Assembly: GCA_903957365.1 (NCBI GenBank)
Contig: CAJBPB010000220.1
Location: forward strand, 1 to 45,775
Reading direction: 5' to 3'
Source of the DNA: an uncultured Bacteroidota bacterium
GTDB lineage: Bacteria; Bacteroidota; Bacteroidia; Bacteroidales; F082
Length of the DNA: 45,775 nucleotides
Shown: one piece after another, positions 17,999 through 26,280 of the stretch
How positions within the stretch are numbered: the stretch's first letter is position 1
How the letters are laid out: each line of letters begins with the position of its first letter
Position numbers and translations under genes: made by a program
The notes under the pieces: model-generated
Seen by the model: the letters and a program-made list of their open reading frames with translations, nothing else
What the model was told of the DNA's origin: nothing
The model's database searches: none

Positions 17999-18005
17999 CC
18001 AAACG

Positions 18006-18025
18006 GTTTAACCATTCAGTTAAAC
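18006..18025 (+). promoter_or_regulatory. Candidate TetR operator palindrome
   Basis: GTTTAAC-N6-GTTAAAC is a perfect 20-bp inverted repeat 7 bp downstream of the -7 box and 15 bp before the TetR start codon. Two smaller palindromes, GGTTTAACC and CAGTTAAACTG, overlap its halves. Position and symmetry fit autorepression by the downstream regulator. Confidence 0.65.
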
Positions 18026-18040
18026 TGATTGATTAACAAC

Positions 18041-18643
18041 ATGACCACAGAAGAACTTATACTCCAGGCTGCACGAAAAGTGTTCACCCAGAAAGGGATG
18101 GATGGTAGCCGTATGCAGGAAATCGCAGACGAAGCGGGAATTAATAAGGCTCTGTTACACTATTATTTCAGAAGCAAAGAGAAGTTATTTGAAAAAATAT
18201 TTGCTGAAGGCCTGAAACAACTCTTGCCAAAAGTGCAGCTTTCGATCGAAAAATCAGAAGGTATCTGTGATTTTGTGCACTATTTTATTGGTAATTATCT
18301 CGATCTGATTAAGGAACTCCCCTATCTGCCGCATTTTGTCCTACATGAAATTAACCGAGATCCAACAATAATCGTCAATATCATCAAAGGGCAGGGATTG
18401 CCATTTGCATTATTACAGTCATTGATCGATAAAGATGTAGCTGCCGGAAAAATCAAACCAATACAGCTTGAACATCTTATGGTTAATATGGTTTCGATGG
18501 TTCTTTTCCCGGTCATTGCCCGACCAATTATTCAATCTGTTCTTTTTGGTAATGATGAAAATAAATTTAACGATTTTCTGGAAGAAAGAAAATCTGTACT
18601 GATTCCTTTTGTATTACTGGCAATCGGCGCCAAAACAAATTAA
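18041..18643 (+). CDS. TetR/AcrR family transcriptional regulator
   Basis: The 200-residue regulator has the typical N-terminal helix-turn-helix (residues about 5-45): LILQAARKVF, G.DGSRMQEIADEAGINKALLHYYFRSKEKLF. A helical ligand-binding domain follows. ATG 18041 is preferred to a TTG four codons upstream, because homologues begin about six residues before the first helix. It is the first gene of the efflux operon, two bases before the TolC-like gene, with a palindromic operator at its own promoter. It therefore most likely represses the operon until a toxic substrate or envelope signal binds. The ligand cannot be predicted. Confidence 0.93.
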   Translation: MTTEELILQAARKVFTQKGMDGSRMQEIADEAGINKALLHYYFRSKEKLFEKIFAEGLKQLLPKVQLSIEKSEGICDFVHYFIGNYLDLIKELPYLPHFVLHEINRDPTIIVNIIKGQGLPFALLQSLIDKDVAAGKIKPIQLEHLMVNMVSMVLFPVIARPIIQSVLFGNDENKFNDFLEERKSVLIPFVLLAIGAKTN

Positions 18644-18645
18644 AG

Positions 18646-19932
18646 ATGAAAAATAGTATAATTGTATTATTATTTATTGTGCTTGGTTTTCAGGTTCAGG
18701 CACAGACTGAAAGATCCATTTTTTCACTGGATCAGCTGATGGATAGCGCTATCAGGCATTATCCGGTAAGTAACCAACGAGGAATTTACGATCAGAACAC
18801 ACAGCTCACCCAAAGTAATATTGAAAAATTGTACTATCCCGGCATGCAACTGAATGGCCAGGTTTCATACCAGTCTGATGTCACACAACTTAAAATCCCC
18901 ATTCCCGGCTTCACGGTTCCGGAAATGGCAAAAGACTGGTATAAACTCAACCTCGACATCACACAAATGATTTATGATGGCGGTAACCGTAAAAGTCAAC
19001 GTGAGATAGAAGATTTCAATTATAAAAGCCAGATAAACAATGTATTCCAGCAAGAGTACCACTACAGGGAACTGATTGCAAAATTATACTTCAGGGTCTT
19101 ATTGTTCGATAAAAGCATCAATGTTTTGAAATCAAGTGCAATAGCTTTACAGGGTACAATCAAAGAGATGCAGGCTGCATTGAATGGGGGAATTATACTT
19201 CAGGCCGATGTGAATTCTTTAAAAGCTGAATATCTGTCAGTTCAGCAAAAGATTATGGAAGCAGAAAGCAGCAAAGCAGCCACACTTGAATTGCTTTCCA
19301 CATATACAGCCGTTCCAATACAAAATGAGGATAGCTTACTTATTCCTGATCTGGTAATCAACGAACTTATATACATTAACTTACGGCCTGAATTGACGCA
19401 ATTGAATTTACAGCAGGAGAAACTTGGTAAAATGAAATCTCTCGTTAGCGTTAAACAAAGGCCAATCATTCAGGCTTACGGGCAACTTGGTTATGGCCGT
19501 CCGGGATTGAATATGCTTGAAGATGATTTTACAGGATATTATGTAACCGGTCTGAGATTCAATTACAAATTCTGGGATTGGCAAACTACAAAACGTGAAA
19601 AACAATTGCTCGACTTGCAGCAGGAAGTTCTGGAATCGGAAAAGGAGAATTTTGATTTGAATCTGAGAGCCAGCTTTGCTGCACAGTTACAGGAAATAGA
19701 CAAAATCAATAAGATGCTTGAGACTGATATAGAAATCATTGCACTTCAGGAAACTGTGGTTGACGCATCCAAAAAGAGGTTGCAGAGTGGTGTAATAACC
19801 TCAGCCGCATACATTCAGGAATTTGAAAAATACACCAAAAGCAAGTTAAATTATCAATTAAATACAATTAAACTGGTGAATGCCAGAATGGATTATATGT
19901 TCTTAACAGGAAATTTTAATACAAATGAATAA
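18646..19932 (+). CDS. TolC-family outer-membrane efflux protein
   Basis: The 428-residue protein has a signal peptide ending at VQAQ (residue 20). Two long helical repeats are typical of the outer-membrane efflux family: the first carries many Gln/Asn-rich heptads and YDGGNRK, the second EKLGKMKSLVSVKQRPIIQAYGQLGYG and the later LLDLQQEVLESEKENFDLNL coil. It would form the trimeric exit duct of the transporter encoded downstream. Its stop overlaps the start of the fusion-protein gene by 8 bp, indicating coupled translation. No lipobox is seen, unlike many TolC-like proteins of pathogens. Confidence 0.92.
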   Translation: MKNSIIVLLFIVLGFQVQAQTERSIFSLDQLMDSAIRHYPVSNQRGIYDQNTQLTQSNIEKLYYPGMQLNGQVSYQSDVTQLKIPIPGFTVPEMAKDWYKLNLDITQMIYDGGNRKSQREIEDFNYKSQINNVFQQEYHYRELIAKLYFRVLLFDKSINVLKSSAIALQGTIKEMQAALNGGIILQADVNSLKAEYLSVQQKIMEAESSKAATLELLSTYTAVPIQNEDSLLIPDLVINELIYINLRPELTQLNLQQEKLGKMKSLVSVKQRPIIQAYGQLGYGRPGLNMLEDDFTGYYVTGLRFNYKFWDWQTTKREKQLLDLQQEVLESEKENFDLNLRASFAAQLQEIDKINKMLETDIEIIALQETVVDASKKRLQSGVITSAAYIQEFEKYTKSKLNYQLNTIKLVNARMDYMFLTGNFNTNE

Positions 19933-20818
19933 AATTAAAATCACATTATCAGCACTTCTGATTGGAATTACCATGTTTACCGCTTGCGACCGAAACGGAA
20001 ACACTTCGGATGCCTATGGTAACTTTGAAGCGACCGAGATCATGGTTTCTTCCCTTTCATCGGGTCAATTGTTAGTTTTTGTCGCCAAAGAAGGCGAATT
20101 ACTTGAAACGAATCAGGTGGTTGGATTGGTTGACACTATTGACCTTTCGCTGCGGAAAGCACAACTTTTCAGCCAGAAACAGGCAATTCTTTCGCGTTTA
20201 AGTTCGGTGAATGCGCAACTGGCTGTTAACAAACAGCAATTATTGAATGCACAGGTTGATCAGGAACGCATTCATAAACTATTGGAGGAAGGCGCTGCCA
20301 CTATCAAACAAAAAGACGATATCGATGGTAATATTAAACTCATCGAACGACAAATGACTGCCACAAAATCACAACTGGAAAGCATTAACAGCGAGGCTGT
20401 TGCACTTGATAGCCAGGTTGCTCAGGTGAATGAATCCATCCGTAAATCAACAATCGTAAATCCACAAAAAGGGATAGTGCTCTCAAAATATGTTGAACCC
20501 GCCGAGGTAGTTAGTTTTGGTAAACCATTGTATAAACTTGCCGACCTGAGTGTGCTGGAATTAAAAGTGTATGTAAGCGGGGGTCAGCTTTCACAGTTTG
20601 CCCTTGGAGATGAAGTTACCGTCATTATTGATAAAAACAAAACTGAATTACAACAACTCAAAGGAACTATAAGCTGGATTTCTTCCACAGCTGAGTTTAC
20701 TCCTAAAACAATACAAACCCGTGAAGAACGTGTTGAGCTTGTTTATGCTGCTAAAGTGAGGGTTCAAAACAACGGACAGCTTAAAATCGGAATGCCGGGA
20801 GAAATATTATTTAAGTAA
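19925..20818 (+). CDS. HlyD/YbhG-like membrane fusion lipoprotein
   Basis: The 297-residue periplasmic adaptor has a lipobox (FTAC, Cys21). An N-terminal lipoyl half (SSGQLLVFVAKEGELLETNQVVGLVD) comes next, then a coiled-coil hairpin of about 100 residues with KLLEEGAATIKQKDDI. The second lipoyl half (IVNPQKGIVLSKYVEPAEVVSFGKPLYKLADL) and a short beta-barrel domain ending in MPGEILFK follow. It bridges the inner-membrane permeases and the TolC-like duct. At 297 residues it is shorter than RND adaptors and fits the ABC-linked YbhG type. It overlaps the TolC-like gene by 8 bp. Confidence 0.9.
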   Translation: MNKIKITLSALLIGITMFTACDRNGNTSDAYGNFEATEIMVSSLSSGQLLVFVAKEGELLETNQVVGLVDTIDLSLRKAQLFSQKQAILSRLSSVNAQLAVNKQQLLNAQVDQERIHKLLEEGAATIKQKDDIDGNIKLIERQMTATKSQLESINSEAVALDSQVAQVNESIRKSTIVNPQKGIVLSKYVEPAEVVSFGKPLYKLADLSVLELKVYVSGGQLSQFALGDEVTVIIDKNKTELQQLKGTISWISSTAEFTPKTIQTREERVELVYAAKVRVQNNGQLKIGMPGEILFK

Positions 20819-20905
20819 CAGCTAATCATTTTGCAGGCAGTTTAATTGATTGTCGTAATATTGGCGCTTTATTTAATCACTCAATAATAACTAAATTACA
20901 ATTTT

Positions 20906-21361
20906 ATGAAAAAAGTTACCTTTTTACTGTCAATGATTATGCTGGTATTAATGACAGCACCACAAGTGAAAGCCCAGAAAGCGGGCGATATTCTTGGAGT
21001 TTGGCTGAATGCTGACAAAGATGCCCATGTTGAAATTTACCAGCAGGGGAATCAATATTTCGGTAAAATAATCTGGATGAAAGAGCCAATAGATGCTGCA
21101 ACAGGAAAACCAAAACTTGATGTTTTGAATCCAGACGTTAGTTTACAAAGCAGACCAAAGATGGGCCTGGTATTGTTATCCAATTTCGTTTTTGATGAAG
21201 ATGAATGGACAGACGGTGAAATTTACGATCCAAAAAGCGGAAAAACATACAGTTGCTATATGGAATTTGAAGAAGAAAACGATCTGAATACACTCAAAAT
21301 CAGAGGTTATATCGGCGTAAGTCTTGTCGGTAAAACCACTTATTGGACAAGGGTTAAATAA
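20906..21361 (+). CDS. DUF2147 exported protein
   Basis: The 151-residue protein has a signal peptide ending at KAQ (about residue 24). The mature region follows the DUF2147 pattern: GVWLN.DKDAHVEIYQ.G..Y.GKI.W, then PKLDVLNPD.SL.SRP..GL, W..GEIYDP..GKTY.C, and IRGYIGVSL.GKT..W.RV. The family is secreted and of unknown role. It lies in the middle of the efflux operon, 87 bp after the fusion-protein gene and 9 bp before the first ATPase gene, with no strong promoter box of its own. Its membership in this operon suggests a periplasmic accessory of export, though that is only inferred. Confidence 0.88.
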   Translation: MKKVTFLLSMIMLVLMTAPQVKAQKAGDILGVWLNADKDAHVEIYQQGNQYFGKIIWMKEPIDAATGKPKLDVLNPDVSLQSRPKMGLVLLSNFVFDEDEWTDGEIYDPKSGKTYSCYMEFEEENDLNTLKIRGYIGVSLVGKTTYWTRVK

Positions 21362-21370
21362 AAAATTAAA

Positions 21371-22318
21371 ATGAATCACAGCGCAGTAATCCTTCAAAAC
21401 CTATCAAAATCGTACAAAACGGTAAAAGCATTGACCGAAATCAATGTTACTATCAACAAAGGAGAACTGTTTGGTTTTATCGGTCCCGACGGGGCCGGTA
21501 AAACAACGCTGTTCAGAATACTTACCACGCTGTTAAATCCTGATACAGGCACTGCAACGATAGAAGGTTTAAACACAGTAAAAGATTATAAATCAATAAG
21601 AAACATTGTTGGTTATATGCCTGGCAGATTTTCTTTATACCAGGATCTGACAGTTGAAGAAAACCTCAAATTTTTCGCAAGCATCTACAAAACCACCATT
21701 GAAGAGAATTACCATCTGATTTCGGATATCTATAAGCATATCGAACCATTCAAACATCGGAAAGCAGGAAAACTTTCAGGTGGAATGAAACAAAAACTTG
21801 CACTATCCTGTGCCCTGATTCACAAACCTGAAGTACTTTTTCTGGACGAACCTACTACCGGGGTTGATGCTGTTTCGCGCATGGAATTTTGGGAAATGCT
21901 CAAAAAATTACGTTCCCAGGGAATTACAATCCTTGTTTCGACACCTTATATGGATGAGGCCGCGTTATGTGATCGTGTAGCGTTGATGCAAAACGGACAT
22001 ATAATGACGATTGATACGCCTGATGCGATCATCGGTGCATTTCCGGTAAAAATATACACAGTGAGATCAAACAGGATGTATCATCTTCTGAACGAACTTC
22101 AAACCATTCCTGAAACAGAGGCAGTGTATCGTTTTGGTGATGTTGTGCATTATTTAAACCATTCAGAAACTTTTGATCCGATGATCATTACCAGACATCT
22201 GGATGCCATTGGTCATACCGAAATAGTTGTGAAACAAGCTGTTCCAACGATTGAAGATAGCTTTATGTTGTATATGCGCAAGTCAGATAAATTTAATATT
22301 CCGGGAAATGACAACTGA
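21371..22318 (+). CDS. ABC exporter ATPase 1 (YbhF N-half-like, degenerate H-loop)
   Basis: The 315-residue nucleotide-binding protein has Walker A GPDGAGKT (38-45), signature LSGGM (135-139), Walker B VLFLDE ending at Glu160, and a D-loop. The switch histidine is replaced: the H-loop reads STPYMDEA, with Pro192 where TTHYMDEA is expected. The unusual GPDGAGKT Walker A and the altered H-loop match the first half of the fused double ATPase YbhF as I recall it. Residues beyond about 235 form a C-terminal extension ending near the next start. It overlaps the second ATPase gene by 11 bp. Together they would power the two downstream permeases. Confidence 0.93.
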   Translation: MNHSAVILQNLSKSYKTVKALTEINVTINKGELFGFIGPDGAGKTTLFRILTTLLNPDTGTATIEGLNTVKDYKSIRNIVGYMPGRFSLYQDLTVEENLKFFASIYKTTIEENYHLISDIYKHIEPFKHRKAGKLSGGMKQKLALSCALIHKPEVLFLDEPTTGVDAVSRMEFWEMLKKLRSQGITILVSTPYMDEAALCDRVALMQNGHIMTIDTPDAIIGAFPVKIYTVRSNRMYHLLNELQTIPETEAVYRFGDVVHYLNHSETFDPMIITRHLDAIGHTEIVVKQAVPTIEDSFMLYMRKSDKFNIPGNDN

Positions 22319-23057
22319 GCGGCCCAATGTAATTGAAGTAAAAAATCTGGTTAAAAAATTCGGAAATTTCGTTGCAAACGATCATCTTACATTTGAGGTA
22401 AAACAAGGTGAAATCTTTGGGTTTCTGGGTGCAAACGGCGCCGGAAAAACAACCGCTATAAAGATTCTTTGCGGACTGCAATCTCCCACCTCGGGCGAAA
22501 TAAAAGTTGCTGGTTATGATGTGTATCATCAAACCAATCTTATCAAGCGGAACATCGGTTATATGAGTCAGAAATTTTCACTTTATGAGGATCTGACCGT
22601 TAGCCAGAACTTCGAATTTTATGGCGGTATTTATGGGTTAAGCCGAAAACAAATCAAAGAGCGTACAAAATATTTTCTGGAAAAACTTGAACTTACAGGA
22701 GCAGCCAATAAAATACTGAAAGAAATCCCATTGGGCTGGAAGCAAAAACTTGCTTTTTCAGTGGCAATCTTACACCATCCAAAGATTGTTTTTCTGGATG
22801 AGCCAACAGGTGGTGTTGATCCGGTAACACGTCGTCAATTTTGGGAAATGATTTATGAAGCTGCCAATGAAGGTATTACTGTTTTCGTTACGACACATTA
22901 TATGGATGAAGCTGAATATTGTGAACGTGTTTCAATTATGGTCGATGGTAGAATTGAAGCACTTGACACCCCGGCCATGCTGAAACAAAAATATGGGGCG
23001 AACAGTATGAATGAAGTTTTTATCCGCCTGGCAAGGGCACAAAGCGCCGAACAATGA
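22308..23057 (+). CDS. ABC exporter ATPase 2 (YbhF C-half-like, degenerate signature)
   Basis: Start ATG 22308 (MTTERPNV) is chosen because a longer frame from 22251 would run far into the preceding gene. The 249-residue ATPase has Walker A GANGAGKT (41-48), Walker B VFLDE (Glu165) and an intact switch His197 in TTHYMDEA. The signature loop, however, reads IPLGWKQ (140-146) instead of LSGGQ. Its partner has the reverse pattern, so a heterodimer would have one complete and one degenerate ATP site. It overlaps both neighbours: 11 bp with the first ATPase and 4 bp (ATGA) with the first permease. Confidence 0.93.
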   Translation: MTTERPNVIEVKNLVKKFGNFVANDHLTFEVKQGEIFGFLGANGAGKTTAIKILCGLQSPTSGEIKVAGYDVYHQTNLIKRNIGYMSQKFSLYEDLTVSQNFEFYGGIYGLSRKQIKERTKYFLEKLELTGAANKILKEIPLGWKQKLAFSVAILHHPKIVFLDEPTGGVDPVTRRQFWEMIYEAANEGITVFVTTHYMDEAEYCERVSIMVDGRIEALDTPAMLKQKYGANSMNEVFIRLARAQSAEQ

Positions 23058-24151
23058 AAGGTTTTATTATAAAAGAATTTCTGCATATTTTCCGCGATCT
23101 GCGCACCATGCTGATACTGTTTGGAATGCCTGTTGTTCAGGTTTTGTTATTCGGCTTTGCAATCACCAACGAAATAAATCATGCCAGCATTGCCATCCTC
23201 GACCAGGCGAAAGATGAAACCAGTATGAAAATAACCGATAAAATTCTTTCATCGGGCTATTTCGATTTGAATGCGGTGTTAACACATCCCGATCAGATTG
23301 AAGCTGCTTTTGGGAAAGGAGAAATTAAAGAGGTAATTGTTTTTGAACCAGGTTTTGGGAGAAAATTAGAGAAAGAAGGTAAAGCAAACCTGCAAATCAT
23401 AACAGATGCCTCAGACCCAAACACTGCCAACCTATTATTTAATTACACTGCGGGAATTGTACGCGATTATTCACGGGAAATGATGGAGAACAAAAAGCCT
23501 CCAATGCAAATCTCCATCGAATCGACTATGATGTATAATCCCGAATTGAAAGGGGTGTTTATGTTCGTTCCCGGTACAATCACTATCCTTTTGATGCTTG
23601 TTTCAGCCATGATGACCTCCATTTCTATCGCCCGCGAAAAAGAACTGGGCACCATGGAAGTGCTGCTGGTTTCTCCGTTAAAACCTTTCCAGATCATTGT
23701 TGGCAAAGTACTGCCTTACATACTTTTATCTTTTACAAACGCTGTGGTAATTCTGGTGCTGGCTTTCACGGTTTTTGGAATGCCTATCAACGGAAGTTTG
23801 ATTTTGCTGCTATTACAAAGCATCTTATTTATTGTAATGGCCCTTTCGATGGGGATTTTTATCTCAACAGTAAGTCAAACACAACAGCAAGCCATGCTTT
23901 TATCCATGTTTGTGCTTATGCTCCCAACGATTTTGCTTTCCGGCTTCATTTTTCCGATTGAAAACATGCCGCTTCCTTTGCAGATCCTGAGCAATATTAT
24001 GCCAAGTAAATGGTTCATCATCATTGTAAAGAGCATCATGATCAAAGGGTTGGGCATTGGTTATGTCTGGAAAGAAACACTTATCCTGGTCGGAATGACA
24101 CTATTTTTTGTCGGACTGAGTGTGAAAAAATTTAACATCCGGTTGGGATAA
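23054..24151 (+). CDS. ABC-2 type permease 1 (YbhS/YhhJ-like)
   Basis: The 365-residue inner-membrane protein has one N-terminal membrane helix. A periplasmic loop of about 140 residues follows (ASIAILDQAKDETS..., IQIITDASDPNTANLL). Five more helices come after, with the family motif REKELGTMEVLLVSPLKPFQIIVGK before the second helix group and SGFIFPIENMP near the end. It forms part of the channel of the exporter, with permease 2 as likely partner. Its ATG lies within the stop of ATPase 2 (ATGA), and permease 2 begins 11 bp downstream. Substrates of related systems include cationic drugs, but nothing here proves the substrate. Confidence 0.93.
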   Translation: MKGFIIKEFLHIFRDLRTMLILFGMPVVQVLLFGFAITNEINHASIAILDQAKDETSMKITDKILSSGYFDLNAVLTHPDQIEAAFGKGEIKEVIVFEPGFGRKLEKEGKANLQIITDASDPNTANLLFNYTAGIVRDYSREMMENKKPPMQISIESTMMYNPELKGVFMFVPGTITILLMLVSAMMTSISIAREKELGTMEVLLVSPLKPFQIIVGKVLPYILLSFTNAVVILVLAFTVFGMPINGSLILLLLQSILFIVMALSMGIFISTVSQTQQQAMLLSMFVLMLPTILLSGFIFPIENMPLPLQILSNIMPSKWFIIIVKSIMIKGLGIGYVWKETLILVGMTLFFVGLSVKKFNIRLG

Positions 24152-24162
24152 ATCTGCAAAAT

Positions 24163-25275
24163 ATGAGAACTATATTATACATACTTCAAAAAGAATTCAG
24201 ACAGATTTTCCGCGAAAAAGCGATGCTTGTCATTATCCTTGTCATTCCGATGGTTCAATTGCTGATTCTATCATTTACGGCAACCTTTGAAATAAAAAAT
24301 ACCAATATTGCAATCCTCGATCATGATCATTATGTTGAATCAAGAAATTTAATAAACAAATTCTCCGGATCACCATTTTTTACAATAAGTTCATTTTACG
24401 ATAGTTACGATGAAGGCGTTGAAGCTTTAAAAAGTGGTAAAACGCACCAATTACTCATTATTCAACCTCATTTTGAGAGAGATCTGCAACGGGACGGGAC
24501 TGGAAAAGTGATGATTATCACGGATGCCATTAACGGAAGTGCTGCCAGTATAATGAGCGCCTACGCGCACGCGATACTGATAGACTTTAACAAACAAATT
24601 CTCGTTGAACATTTTCCAAATCTTAGTCTGAGCGATCCCATTCAAATCACGGTTTCGAATTGGTATAATCCACGTCTTGATTACATTACCTATATGGTTC
24701 CAGGTATTTTGGTGTTGCTTGTGACCATTATCGGGATGTTTTTATCAGGGATGAATGTGGTGAAGGAGAAAGAGTTAGGTACGATAGAACAGATAAATGT
24801 GACCCCAATAATAAAATATCAGTTCATTATTGGCAAACTGCTTCCATTCTGGATTATTGCCATGTTTGAGTTTTCATTTGGACTTTTTCTGGCTCATTTT
24901 GTATTTGGCGTACCCATGTTGGGCAGTCTGGCCTTACAGTTAGGAACAGTTTCGGTATATCTTGTTGTTGTGCTGAGTTTCGGATTATTTGTTTCAACTT
25001 TGACTGATACTATGCAGCAGGCCATGTTTATTTCATGGTTCTTTATGGTCATTTTTATTCTGATGAGCGGATTATTTACCCCGATCGAAAGCATGCCAGA
25101 TTGGGCTCAAACAGTAAACAAAATAAATCCGATTTCTTATTTCATTCAGATCAACCGCATGATTATGCTGAAAGGATCTGTTTTCAGTGATTTCACCCGA
25201 CAGTTTTATTCACTTGTTGTGTATGCTGCTCTGATGCTGGGTTTATCAGTATGGCGGTACCGGAAAGTAGCGTGA
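24163..25275 (+). CDS. ABC-2 type permease 2 (YbhR-like)
   Basis: The 370-residue protein has the same layout as the preceding permease: one N-terminal helix, a large periplasmic loop (ITDAINGSAASIM...), and five C-terminal helices. KEKELGTIEQINVTP and SGLFTPIESMPDWAQ correspond to the same motifs in permease 1. The two are clear paralogues and probably heterodimerise. It is the last gene of the efflux operon. No strong terminator follows, only a weak AATATTT/AAATATT repeat near 25315-25334. Confidence 0.93.
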   Translation: MRTILYILQKEFRQIFREKAMLVIILVIPMVQLLILSFTATFEIKNTNIAILDHDHYVESRNLINKFSGSPFFTISSFYDSYDEGVEALKSGKTHQLLIIQPHFERDLQRDGTGKVMIITDAINGSAASIMSAYAHAILIDFNKQILVEHFPNLSLSDPIQITVSNWYNPRLDYITYMVPGILVLLVTIIGMFLSGMNVVKEKELGTIEQINVTPIIKYQFIIGKLLPFWIIAMFEFSFGLFLAHFVFGVPMLGSLALQLGTVSVYLVVVLSFGLFVSTLTDTMQQAMFISWFFMVIFILMSGLFTPIESMPDWAQTVNKINPISYFIQINRMIMLKGSVFSDFTRQFYSLVVYAALMLGLSVWRYRKVA

Positions 25276-25378
25276 AATTGAACTCAAAATGCAGGATGCG
25301 AATGGCAAAATGCAAATATTTTCACTGAAATATTGTTAATCTGTATTATGCATCAAATCAAACTCGCAAAGAAATTTT

Positions 25379-25410
25379 CAATTCGAATTTTGTAATATGC
25401 AATTCGAATT
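25379..25410. repeat. Two CAATTCGAATT copies 21 bp apart
   Basis: The 11-mer occurs at 25379-25389 and 25400-25410, two helical turns apart, and each contains the palindrome AATTCGAATT. They lie between convergent genes, the second touching the stop of the thioesterase gene. This could be a protein-binding pair or chance in AT-rich DNA. Confidence 0.5.
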
Positions 25411-26158
25411 ACTTCTCAAATCTCAGAGTGGAAGCAAAAACAATCTTCCCGTCATGTTGCCTGATGCCTTTGAAAAAAGCTTCGTCTGAATCAATTTGTC
25501 CTCTGATTTGAATCGTTTCTTTCAGATTGCATTCTGATAAAAACCTGATTCCAAATTTTTCAATCTGTCGTTTGAACAGCACATCAGGGTCACATGCGTT
25601 GATCACCCATTCAAAATAACGACTGGTATTCACATGACCATGAAAATCGAGTTCCGAAAACATCACCTGATGATCGAGCAAATGTGGAAGTTCTTTTCGC
25701 GGATCGATGATTAATCCGTTTTCATGAATAGATTTGACTGGTGATGATGATTCGAGAAACTGATCAAGAAACTGAAGTCTTTTTGGCCTTCTGTTTTCGA
25801 TTCCTATCACATACCAGTCAGAAGTAGCCGCACCAATAAGTTGATTATCTGAGTTGTAAATATTGAAATCGCGTGAAGCCACCACACCTTCGTAACCCCG
25901 GTGCCAGGTTTCAATTGTAATATTGTCCTCCCAGCAAGGATAGGAATTCATTTTCACCTCAAGTTTTCCCATCACCCACAATGCGTGTAACTGATGAATA
26001 AAATCGTAACCAAACCCTAATCGTCTGGAATGTTTCCATGCTGATTCCTGTAAATACTGCGTTATTGCGCGCATGCTTAGCTTTCCTTTGGCATTTACAT
26101 CCTGCCAGCCAACTGAAAAGACGTCTTTCTGTGAAAGTGTATTTAGTATTTCTGACAT
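25409..26158 (-). CDS. Acyl-ACP thioesterase (FatA/FatB-like)
   Basis: The 249-residue protein is a tandem hot-dog-fold thioesterase that releases fatty acids from acyl carrier protein. The N-terminal hot-dog domain contains VGWQDVNAKGKLSMRAITQYLQESA and W.RGYEGVVASRDF. The C-terminal one contains SELDFHGHVNTSRYFEW, equivalent to the plant N-x-HVNN-x-Y active-site region. ATG 26158 is chosen over an upstream TTG at 26182, because the latter sits at or before the predicted transcription start. It lies 122 bp downstream of the histidine kinase gene on the same strand but has its own promoter box. Confidence 0.9.
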   Translation of the reverse strand: MSEILNTLSQKDVFSVGWQDVNAKGKLSMRAITQYLQESAWKHSRRLGFGYDFIHQLHALWVMGKLEVKMNSYPCWEDNITIETWHRGYEGVVASRDFNIYNSDNQLIGAATSDWYVIGIENRRPKRLQFLDQFLESSSPVKSIHENGLIIDPRKELPHLLDHQVMFSELDFHGHVNTSRYFEWVINACDPDVLFKRQIEKFGIRFLSECNLKETIQIRGQIDSDEAFFKGIRQHDGKIVFASTLRFEK

Positions 26159-26189
26159 TTTTATATTTAAAATGACAAACAAATAATCG

Positions 26190-26197
26190 CAAAATTA
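26190..26197 (-). promoter_or_regulatory. Predicted -7 box for the thioesterase gene
   Basis: Minus-strand TAATTTTG matches TAnnTTTG, 31 bp upstream of ATG 26158. It makes the TTG at 26182 unlikely as a start. Confidence 0.6.
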
Positions 26198-26280
26198 TAT
26201 GTTTCGTAAGTATTTGTAATGCATCTGAGCAAACTCATCTTTGGAGGCATAAAGACGACGAAGTTTAATCTCAGTAAATT

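Noticed and set aside
22251-22307. Earlier start for ATPase 2
   Set aside because: It would extend the overlap with ATPase 1 to 68 bp and add a Cys-rich, non-homologous leader. ATG 22308 gives the family's usual N-terminus.
21371-22318. ATPase 1 as a broken pseudogene because of the missing H-loop histidine
   Set aside because: Walker A, signature, Walker B and D-loop are intact, and the partner has complementary changes, pointing to a heterodimer rather than decay.
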